Positions 1-6,833 of a DNA stretch of 64,000 bases are shown in pieces. Source of the stretch: Burkholderiales bacterium (GTDB taxonomy: Bacteria; Pseudomonadota; Gammaproteobacteria; Burkholderiales; Burkholderiaceae_C); assembly GCA_947377275.1 (NCBI GenBank), contig CANCFV010000002.1:1-64000 (forward strand), written 5' to 3'. The notes below the pieces were generated by a model that saw only the letters and a list, made by a program, of their open reading frames with translations, was not told the DNA's origin and did no database searches. Every line of letters starts with the position of its first letter. Within the stretch, counting starts at the first letter, position 1. Position numbers and translations under genes: made by a program.

Positions 1-1897
1 ACAACATCCGCCTGCTGCTGAGCCTGTTGAGGCTTTTTGTTGCCCATTTGCTGGCCATGACGCTGGCTTGGCCGGGGCAATCTGACGGTGACCACGGTTG
101 CCAGGTCGAACTGGCCGCAGCTTGAGTCAATTGTTCAGGGCGGACTAACGAGCCCTGGTTTAAATGTTGGAGCAGATGTTCTGAAAATTCCCGCCTTAGG
201 GGCACGACGACACCCAAGCGCCCCGGTAGACAAAACAAAACTGGTGAGAGCACGCTTTCAAGCCTGAGCAATGGGAGGTGTGTACGATTACCATCAGCGG
301 CATGCACTTCAATGTGTTGTTCGACCCCTCTGAACGTTGGCGGATCTACCGGCAGGCGAACGTCGCATGCAACAGCCAACGCTTCACGTTGCTGCTTCCA
401 ATTCATGTGCGTAATCACGCCATTGATAGCTACCTTCTGAAGCTGCGTATCAACCCCACGGCATCCCGTGAAACCGAGCGCAATCGCTTCCTCTTTAACA
501 GCCACCTGATGAGCAGGGAAATTCAAACGAATTAGCAAAACAGAGCTATGTCCAATTTGCCCATTTAGATTGCCCAGCATCAAGCGAACCGCATCAACAG
601 CCACCGGAGACGCCTCAGCAACGGCCATCAAGGCATTAATAGACGTTTGCGCCACAGCGCGGGTCCAGGCAACATATCCTATAAGCTCTAAATCATGCCG
701 GACCACATAACGATGGCACGCACGGCGGCTACCATCTACAGCCGCCCACTCACCCAACTGCTGGGCAGGGGATACGTTCAAAGTGGTTAATAACGCTCTC
801 ACTTCCATTTCATCAGCTTGAGTTGCCTCTTCAAAGGATAGAACGACTTGTTCCGGATCGGAGGTGTGAGCGACGGCATCTAGCCGAGGTGCGTCAGCAA
901 GTGTGAACGCTGCTGGCGATAGAACTTCAACCCCAAAGGTTTCACGGAGTAATGAGGCTGCCGCAAGCACGGATGAATCACTGGTCACTAGTCCACGCAA
1001 ACCATGACCGATCACAGTGCCCAAGTGCCGCAGGTCAGACACATCGTTTGAGGTAAGAGTACCTAGCCTATATCGCTCTGGAAAAACGACCGATCCTAAT
1101 TTTGCAGAGAGGCCTTCCCAAGCTGCATCTTCCGGAACCTTATATGTTGGCAGAATGCCGGCGAAATCCTGCATTGGGTCGGTCTTGCCGGAAGGGCAGG
1201 TTCTTTGGAGTTCCGCGAGGATCTCTGAGCTAATAGCCAAACTACATACCTGCATGCGCTCAGCTCGAAATACATTGGCGACGTCCTCGCGACGCTGCCT
1301 ACGAGGACCCAAATCGAACAGCACGTTCATATCCAGCAGATAAGTCGGCTTCTCGTTCACCGCCGCAAAATTGAATCCAAAAGGATTCGCCCCATCAATT
1401 CCGCTTCCTTCAAAAAGCTGAGGGGTTAACAACTCATGGCTTCTAACAACGATCATGCGTCGGCGACTCGCGCCGCCCTGGACAACACGTTGTGCGTAGA
1501 AAGCTTGGCGTTCCCAGAAAGCATGAGCTTCAATCATGTCCTCGCCGACTCTCGCGTAGATCGCGATGAACTGAAGCTCGGTCAAATAAGCCTTCAATTC
1601 GCCAACCAACTTAATGCCAATTTTCAATCGCCGATGCGGTGCCGAGACGTAGACCTGAAGAACCTTGGCCTTTGGATGCCGGAGATCAAACAACAAATGC
1701 CCGGCATACTCGCGATGTCCGTCAATTTCGACAACTGCAACAAAGAGATTGCCCTTTAAAGCGTATTCGCCATAAACTGAAGATGGCAGAAAACCCAATG
1801 TCTCCCGAGCTGAATCGGCGGCTTGCCGAACCGCCTCTACAAACGGCGCCACATCCTCATAGCGCTTCAAAACATTCAGGGGTGTCGAATGGGTCAT
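1..1897 (-). CDS. GNAT-PIN fusion protein, 3' end beyond the window
   Basis: This gene is absent from the ORF track because it has no stop inside the window, but the minus strand reads open from an ATG at 1897 to base 1 (632 codons). Residues about 45-155 form a GNAT acetyltransferase domain: a YVSAPHRRLKIGI acetyl-CoA loop and a later AHAFWERQAFY helix. Residues about 185-335 form a PIN nuclease domain: LLDMNVLF with D189, acidic E225/E229, D288, and LVTSDSSVL with D307. Residues about 400-495 resemble a second GNAT fold (GYVAWTR, then VKEEAIALGF). Around 550-590 is an unassigned block (LPGRLGVVVPLRREF). The last 40 codons look less protein-like, and another frame there reads better (MGNKKPQQAQQQADV), so an overlapping next gene or a frameshift near base 125 is possible. 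An in-frame ATG at 2050 would add 51 residues of Arg/Ser-rich sequence and is less likely. Codons such as TTA, CTA and AGA are common, unlike the neighbours, suggesting transfer. A LexA box lies upstream. Domain calls are by eye; function is unknown. Confidence 0.8.
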   Translation of the reverse strand, partial: MTHSTPLNVLKRYEDVAPFVEAVRQAADSARETLGFLPSSVYGEYALKGNLFVAVVEIDGHREYAGHLLFDLRHPKAKVLQVYVSAPHRRLKIGIKLVGELKAYLTELQFIAIYARVGEDMIEAHAFWERQAFYAQRVVQGGASRRRMIVVRSHELLTPQLFEGSGIDGANPFGFNFAAVNEKPTYLLDMNVLFDLGPRRQRREDVANVFRAERMQVCSLAISSEILAELQRTCPSGKTDPMQDFAGILPTYKVPEDAAWEGLSAKLGSVVFPERYRLGTLTSNDVSDLRHLGTVIGHGLRGLVTSDSSVLAAASLLRETFGVEVLSPAAFTLADAPRLDAVAHTSDPEQVVLSFEEATQADEMEVRALLTTLNVSPAQQLGEWAAVDGSRRACHRYVVRHDLELIGYVAWTRAVAQTSINALMAVAEASPVAVDAVRLMLGNLNGQIGHSSVLLIRLNFPAHQVAVKEEAIALGFTGCRGVDTQLQKVAINGVITHMNWKQQREALAVACDVRLPVDPPTFRGVEQHIEVHAADGNRTHLPLLRLESVLSPVLFCLPGRLGVVVPLRREFSEHLLQHLNQGSLVRPEQLTQAAASSTWQPWSPSDCPGQASVMASKWATKSLNRLSSRRML

Positions 1898-2061
1898 TGA
1901 ACGTACATCGCATCCAATTGTGAATGGAGCAAATGTACGCCATGACCTAGCAGACCTTGGCTTCGGATGCGTGAAGACGCGACTCCTCTGACCTAAAAGA
2001 GGTGACCGTACAAGGTGGCGCTGAAAATGATCCACGCTTGAAGATGTCATGCTGCGCCATT

Positions 2062-2081
2062 TACTGTATGTTTATACAGTA
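2062..2081. promoter_or_regulatory. LexA-binding SOS box
   Basis: TACTGTATGTTTATACAGTA matches the beta/gamma-proteobacterial LexA consensus (CTGT-N8-ACAG, with flanking TA on both sides). On the minus strand it contains TATAAA, a fair -10 element, so a promoter reading leftward into the GNAT-PIN gene is plausible. Its right half also faces the region to the right, but no recognisable gene starts there. Confidence 0.8.
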
Positions 2082-2297
2082 TACGTATTTTCTGAAGAAC
2101 AGGAAGTGATCATCCCACTGCGCATGGAGAGTCATCAAAAGCGCCAACTGCCAGAAGAGCGAGAAGGCTCATGCTTGTGAGGGTAACTTTGCGGGTAACC
2201 ATGAACCTGAAAAATGCCAAACCCAGCATCCATGCGCCTTCCCAGCCACAGTTCGTGTGACCCCGGCACACGTTCGCCGAACTTCGACGAACACCCG

Positions 2298-2332
2298 AAA
2301 GGCCCTGAGTGCGCAAGCGCTTGGGGCTTTTT
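2298..2332 (+). terminator. Possible rho-independent terminator
   Basis: AAAGGCCC and GGGGCTTT pair imperfectly around an inner AAGCGCTT palindrome, and TTTTTCTTT follows on the plus strand. It lies just downstream of the lysR stop, but its T-run is in the opposite direction. No plus-strand gene ending here was recognised. Confidence 0.45.
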
Positions 2333-2341
2333 CTTTGGGCG

Positions 2342-3244
2342 TCACGCCTGACGCCAATGCGCCGCCTGGGCCAGCAGGTGCGTCTGAAAAACTTGCGCAA
2401 TCGGCGAGGGCTGCTTGCCCTTTTGCCGCACCACGTGCCAGTTCGATGCAATGGGGAAACCGTCAACCCGCAGCACCGAAACACCATACCCGGCCGCATC
2501 TCCCTGCAAGGCATGCGACGAGACCACCGAGATGCCCAGATCGCCCGCCACGGCCGCACGGATGGCCTCGTTGCTGCCCAACTCCAGGCGCAGATTGGGT
2601 TTGAAGCCAAGCTGTTTGAAGTGGGCATCCACCGCCATGCGGGTGCCAGAGCCACGCTCACGCAAGATGAAGCGCCAGGGGCTCAGGTCAGCCAAGGTCA
2701 CGTGTGCGCGCGCCGCCAAAGGGTGCGTGCTGGCCGCAATCATCACCAGGGGGTTGGGCATGAAGACCTGGTCGTCCAGGTCCATGTCGCTGGGGGGCTG
2801 CGACATGATGTAGAGGTCGTCGAGGTTGTCACGCAGGCGTTGCACCACGCCATCTCGGTTCAGCACCTCCAGCGAGATGTCGATCTCAGGGTAGCGGGCA
2901 CAAAAGGCGCCCAGCATGCGCGGCACAAAGTACTTGGCGGTGCTGACCACGGCCACCCGCAACTTGCCACGTGACAGGCCCTTGGTCGCGTCGATCTTTT
3001 GCTCGAAGGCCGCCCACTCGTCTGCGATGACGCGGGCCGTTCGGGCGAGGTCTCGGCCGGCATCGGTCAAGTGCACGCGCTTGGCAATGACCTCGTACAG
3101 CGGCACACCCACCGACTCAGACACCTCTTTCAACTGCATGGACGCGGTCGGTTGCGTGACATGGCATTCGCGCGCCGCCCGGGTGACGCTGCCGGTGTCG
3201 GCCAAGGCCATGAAGAGCCGCAGCTGTCGGAAAGTGATGTTCAT
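2342..3244 (-). CDS. LysR-family regulator (CbbR-like)
   Basis: The 300-residue protein has the standard LysR layout: an N-terminal winged helix-turn-helix (residues about 3-62, with GSVTRAARECHVTQPTAS) and a C-terminal periplasmic-binding-protein-like effector domain (about 90-295). The sequence resembles the CbbR/CysB-type subgroup. It is transcribed divergently from an SbtA-type bicarbonate transporter only 86 bases away, the arrangement expected of a regulator that controls its neighbour, so a role in responding to inorganic carbon or a related metabolite is inferred. The effector is not evident from sequence. The ATG at 3244 gives the normal family N-terminus. Confidence 0.9.
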   Translation of the reverse strand: MNITFRQLRLFMALADTGSVTRAARECHVTQPTASMQLKEVSESVGVPLYEVIAKRVHLTDAGRDLARTARVIADEWAAFEQKIDATKGLSRGKLRVAVVSTAKYFVPRMLGAFCARYPEIDISLEVLNRDGVVQRLRDNLDDLYIMSQPPSDMDLDDQVFMPNPLVMIAASTHPLAARAHVTLADLSPWRFILRERGSGTRMAVDAHFKQLGFKPNLRLELGSNEAIRAAVAGDLGISVVSSHALQGDAAGYGVSVLRVDGFPIASNWHVVRQKGKQPSPIAQVFQTHLLAQAAHWRQA

Positions 3245-3284
3245 CGATTTTTATCTATACATAGCCGCTCACAAATCGATTTTA
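3243..3284. promoter_or_regulatory. Direct repeats ATCGATTTT in the lysR/sbtA gap
   Basis: ATCGATTTT occurs at 3243-3251, touching the lysR start codon, and again at 3275-3283, 32 bases apart, or about three helical turns. The gap is otherwise AT-rich compared with its surroundings. It is a candidate binding region for the divergent LysR protein. This is inferred from position and spacing only. Confidence 0.4.
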
Positions 3285-3330
3285 CGCAATCCATGCAACT
3301 CTCTAGCATCGGCGCCATAGGAGCGTTCTG

Positions 3331-4311
3331 ATGCAAAACTTGACCGACCCCGCCATTTTGTTTTTCGTCTTCGGTGTGATTGCGGGTGGCTTGAAATCGA
3401 ACCTGGAGATCCCACCAGCGATCGCCAAGTTCTTGTCCCTGTACCTGCTGATGGCGCTGGGGCTCAAAGGCGGCTTCGCGCTGGCGCATTCGGGCATGAA
3501 CGCCGGGGTGGTGTTGAGCTTGGGGGCCGCGGCCCTGATGGCTTTTCTTGTGCCGGCCATCGGCTATCAGTTGCTCAAGCACCGGGTGTCGCGCTTTGAT
3601 GCGGCGGCCATCGCGGCCTCGTACGGATCGGTCAGCGCGGTGACCTTTGTGACCACGGTGCAATACCTGGAGGCCAATGCCATGCCCCCTGGTGGACACA
3701 TGACGGTGGCCCTGGTGGTCATGGAGTCGCCTGCCATCATCATGGCGGTGCTGCTGGCCAACGCGCTGCGGCGCGGCGCATCGGTCACGGGCGCAGGCAC
3801 CGCGGAGCCGCCTCAGCGCGTGGGCCTGGGCCACATCCTGCATGAGTCGTTCACCGACGGCGCTCACTTGCTGCTGCTGGGCTCCATGGCCGTGGGCTAT
3901 GTGAGCGGCGACGCCGGGCAATCGGTGATGGCGCCTTTTTCCAGCGGTTTGTTCAAAGGCATGCTCGCCTTCTTCCTGCTGGACATGGGCTTGATGGTGG
4001 CCAAGAACTTCAGTGGCGTGCGGGGTCAGTCGTGGACCTTGCTGGTCTACGCCACGGTGGGGCCCTTGGTGCATGCATCGATGGCCTTGTTGCTCGCCTG
4101 GGTGCTGCAATTGCCGGCGGCCGATGGCGCGTTGCTGATGGTGTTGTCGGCCAGTGCGTCTTACATCGTGGTGCCAGCGGTGTTGCGCTACGCCATTCCA
4201 GAGGCCAACCCCTCGCTGTATTTCGGGCTATCTCTGGGGGTCACCTTTCCCTTGAACATCACGCTGGGCATCCCTTTGTACGTGTTCGTGGCCCGGCAGG
4301 TGCTCGGTTGA
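3331..4311 (+). CDS. sbtA: SbtA-family sodium-dependent bicarbonate transporter
   Basis: The 326-residue integral membrane protein has about ten hydrophobic segments in two similar halves, as in SbtA. N-terminal DPAILFFVFGVIAGGLKSNLEIP and the FLSLYLLMALGLKGG segment are characteristic of the family, which co-transports sodium and bicarbonate across the cytoplasmic membrane. AGGAG lies about ten bases upstream of the ATG. The gene is divergent from a CbbR-like LysR regulator. Many SbtA-like proteins outside cyanobacteria have not been tested for bicarbonate transport, so the substrate is inferred from family. No SbtB-type PII partner is seen nearby. Confidence 0.88.
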   Translation: MQNLTDPAILFFVFGVIAGGLKSNLEIPPAIAKFLSLYLLMALGLKGGFALAHSGMNAGVVLSLGAAALMAFLVPAIGYQLLKHRVSRFDAAAIAASYGSVSAVTFVTTVQYLEANAMPPGGHMTVALVVMESPAIIMAVLLANALRRGASVTGAGTAEPPQRVGLGHILHESFTDGAHLLLLGSMAVGYVSGDAGQSVMAPFSSGLFKGMLAFFLLDMGLMVAKNFSGVRGQSWTLLVYATVGPLVHASMALLLAWVLQLPAADGALLMVLSASASYIVVPAVLRYAIPEANPSLYFGLSLGVTFPLNITLGIPLYVFVARQVLG

Positions 4312-4315
4312 GATT

Positions 4316-4340
4316 GGGGGGATCAGGCACCCCCCTGTTT
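4316..4340 (+). terminator. Rho-independent terminator after sbtA
   Basis: GGGGGG and CCCCCC pair around an eight-base loop (ATCAGGCA), followed by TGTTT. It begins five bases after the sbtA stop. Confidence 0.7.
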
Positions 4341-4485
4341 GCCCGGAGCACCCCCTCATCAAGCGGTGATCAAGCTGGCAAAGCCATGCACAATCAGTCC
4401 ATTGATGCGGGGTCGTTGTGCTGAGGCCCTCCAAGCGCCAATCGCGTCACCAGCGTCTGGCGTCACCTTGTGTGAGGTCCACCGG

Positions 4486-4845
4486 ATGATCGAACCTGGA
4501 ACGCCCCAGACCACGCCGCCCTGGCTGATGACGGCACTGCGCTTCAACACCATCTTGTGCCTGTGCGCTGTCAGCGCCTTGGTGCTCGATGAAGTCTCGC
4601 CCGTGGCGCTGAGTGTTTTCACACTGATGCTGCACGCCAGCCTGTTCGCCACCATCTTGGGTGACGCCTTCTTCCATGAACGCATGTGCGCGCTGGCGGT
4701 GCATAGCCACGGCTGGGGCGCACAGATCGCCAAACGCTTGTGGCCCAACCAAGGGCGCACCACCTTGTGGCGTCAACCTTACTTCTGGGGCTTGGCTGCT
4801 GGCGCTGCCTTTTCTTGCTTTTACAGCCACCTGCCGCCGGGCTGA
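4486..4845 (+). CDS. Small membrane protein of unknown function
   Basis: The ORF track starts at 4339, but the first 49 residues have no hydrophobic or conserved character, and the ATG at 4486 begins a compact 119-residue protein. It has two or three hydrophobic segments (LRFNTILCLCAVSALVL, SVFTLMLHASLFATIL, and FWGLAAGAAFSCFY at the C-terminus) separated by a basic loop. It ends 53 bases before the acyltransferase gene on the same strand and may be co-transcribed with it. No family was recognised. Confidence 0.6.
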   Translation: MIEPGTPQTTPPWLMTALRFNTILCLCAVSALVLDEVSPVALSVFTLMLHASLFATILGDAFFHERMCALAVHSHGWGAQIAKRLWPNQGRTTLWRQPYFWGLAAGAAFSCFYSHLPPG

Positions 4846-4898
4846 GCAGGCGGTATCCTCGCGGGTTTCGCGCACGCGCCGCACCCTGGCGCCCGATC

Positions 4899-6833
4899 AT
4901 GCATGCACTCCGAGGGGACATCCAGGTCCTGCGCGCCGTGGCCGTCCTGGCCGTGCTGGCCTTCCACTTTGACCTTCCTGGGCTGAGCCGCGGCTACCTG
5001 GGCGTCGACATCTTTTTTGTGATCTCGGGCTACCTGATGTCGGGCGTGATCGTGCGGGCGCTCGATGCCGGACGGTTCAGCGCCACAGACTTTTACTTCC
5101 GGCGGGCCAAGCGGCTTTTGCCCGCGGTCATGGTCACCTTGACGGCCAGCACCTTGATCGCCCCCTGGGTGTTGACCCACAGCGCACTGACCGACTACGC
5201 CCACCAGTTGCTGGGCACCTTGACCTTCACGGCCAACATGGTGCTGTGGTCGCAAAGCGGCTATTTCGACGGTGCGGCCGAACTCAAGCCTTTGTTACAC
5301 ACCTGGTCGCTGGCCTTGGAAGAGCAGTACTACCTGGTGCTGCCCGCGGCGCTGTGCTGGGCAGGCGCACGGTGGCGCTCGGCGATGCTGTGGGCGCTGA
5401 GCGCCGCCAGCTTGGGCGCCTGCCTGGTCTGGCAAAAACACGATCCGTCAGGCACTTTTTACCTCTTGCCCACCCGCGCCTGGGAGATGCTGGTGGGCTC
5501 GCTGTGCGCCTTGCCGGGCACCGACAGGTGGCGCGATGCGGTCAAGCGCCACATCCCTTGGGACATGGGAGCCGTGCTCATGGCGGCCATCGCTGCCGTG
5601 ATGTGGCGCGGTTTGGACTCGGTTCACCCGCGGGGCGATGCGCTGCTGGTGTGCCTGTGCACCGCGGGCTTGATCGTGTGGCCCTCGCGGTGCTTGGGCG
5701 GCGCGTCAAACCTGCACCGCGCGATGCATTGGGTGGGAGACCGCTCGTACTCGCTTTACCTGGTCCACTGGCCCTTGATCGCCCTGGCCAAGAACGTGTG
5801 GCTGCAGGGCCTGCCTGCGCAGGTGGCCTGGGCACTGGCCGGCGGCACGGTGGTGCTGGCCCACATCAACCACGCGCTGGTGGAAGAACGGTTTCGGCGT
5901 GCCACGGCGGCAGGGCCATGGGCCTGGCAAATGCGCTGGTTGCTGCTGCCCTTGGCGGTGGCTTGTGCCGGCTTGTGGCTGCACTTGCGCGCGCCACACC
6001 GCGCCGACCCGCATGACGCGATGAAGCCCAACCTGGGCTTGGGTGCCGCTTGCGAATACGAGGGCCAATTCACCCCCCAGCCGAGCTGCCAAACCCGGGC
6101 GCACCCGCGCACCGTGGTGTGGGGTGACAGCTATGCCATGCACCTGCTGCCGGCCCTGCAAAGCAGCCAGACCGACGACGGTGGCCTGATGCAAATCACA
6201 CGCAGTGCGTGCACACCCAGCCTGCGCCACGCGCGCCTGGGTCCGCAAGATCCACCTGCGCGCGCCGCGCAATGCCTGAGCCTGAGCCAAGAGGTGCTGG
6301 CGTATCTGGCGAGGGCCCCATGGGTGACGCAGGTGGTGATCGCCTCGCGCTGGCAATACCTGCTGGACGAGGCTGTGGTGGATGCGCAAGGCCGCCGCGT
6401 GCACCCCAGCGCAAGCGACATTGCAGACGACACGGCTGCGTTGGTGGCGCGCCTTCGCCGCATGCACAAGAAGGTGGTCATCGTGTCACCCCCGGCCCTG
6501 TTGGGCCCGCAAACCAACCTGGGTTTGTGCACTGAGCGGCGCCAACAGGGCCTGTGGACCGTGATGCCCGACCTGGCCATGGACTGCTCGTTCAGCGAAG
6601 GCACATTCAAACAAAAACAGGCTGCGGTGCTGGGCTTGCTCAGCGACATCGAACGCCGCGCTCAAGTCGGTGTGATTGACCTGAGCCGCTTCAATTGCCA
6701 CCGGGGCCGGTGCCAAACGATCTGGGAAGACCAAGCCCTGTACCGCGATGCGGGCCACTTGACGGTGGGCGGCGCGCAGCGTCTGGGCACGGGCCTGTCG
6801 CTGATGCACCAGGTGGACCAGCTGGCCCGTTAG
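4899..6833 (+). CDS. Acyltransferase-3 / SGNH fusion (OafA-like)
   Basis: This 644-residue protein begins at the ATG at 4899, where the conserved LRGDIQVLRAVAVLAVLAFH motif of membrane acyltransferase family 3 starts; the 53 extra residues in the track overlap the upstream gene and are rejected. Residues about 1-360 carry roughly ten membrane segments, with the family motifs GYLGVDIFFVISGYL and HTWSLALEEQYYL. Residues about 400-640 form a soluble SGNH-type domain (VVWGDSYAMHLLPAL carries the Ser block). Such proteins O-acetylate or otherwise acylate cell-surface glycans, with the SGNH domain outside the membrane. The target glycan is not evident; the EPS locus is 40 kb away. It converges on a second protein of the same architecture. 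Confidence 0.88.
   Translation: MHALRGDIQVLRAVAVLAVLAFHFDLPGLSRGYLGVDIFFVISGYLMSGVIVRALDAGRFSATDFYFRRAKRLLPAVMVTLTASTLIAPWVLTHSALTDYAHQLLGTLTFTANMVLWSQSGYFDGAAELKPLLHTWSLALEEQYYLVLPAALCWAGARWRSAMLWALSAASLGACLVWQKHDPSGTFYLLPTRAWEMLVGSLCALPGTDRWRDAVKRHIPWDMGAVLMAAIAAVMWRGLDSVHPRGDALLVCLCTAGLIVWPSRCLGGASNLHRAMHWVGDRSYSLYLVHWPLIALAKNVWLQGLPAQVAWALAGGTVVLAHINHALVEERFRRATAAGPWAWQMRWLLLPLAVACAGLWLHLRAPHRADPHDAMKPNLGLGAACEYEGQFTPQPSCQTRAHPRTVVWGDSYAMHLLPALQSSQTDDGGLMQITRSACTPSLRHARLGPQDPPARAAQCLSLSQEVLAYLARAPWVTQVVIASRWQYLLDEAVVDAQGRRVHPSASDIADDTAALVARLRRMHKKVVIVSPPALLGPQTNLGLCTERRQQGLWTVMPDLAMDCSFSEGTFKQKQAAVLGLLSDIERRAQVGVIDLSRFNCHRGRCQTIWEDQALYRDAGHLTVGGAQRLGTGLSLMHQVDQLAR

Larger units (their letters stand above)
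1898..2341. other. Intergenic region between the GNAT-PIN gene and lysR
   Basis: About 440 bases separate the start of the GNAT-PIN frame from the lysR stop. It holds a LexA box and, at its right end, a hairpin followed by a T-rich run. A partial direct repeat, GGGTAAC, occurs twice near 2181-2199. No tRNA, integrase or clear coding frame was found. The GC content rises from left to right across it, so it may be the edge of an acquired segment. Confidence 0.5.

Noticed and set aside
2171-2260. 29-codon plus-strand frame (MNLKNAKPSI...) before the terminator-like hairpin
   Set aside because: It vaguely recalls integrase N-termini (KNAKP) but is too short, with no continuation; left as unexplained.
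2110-2661. 183-residue minus-strand ORF near the lysR gene
   Set aside because: It overlaps lysR out of frame; the extra part has low-complexity Arg/Trp-rich sequence.
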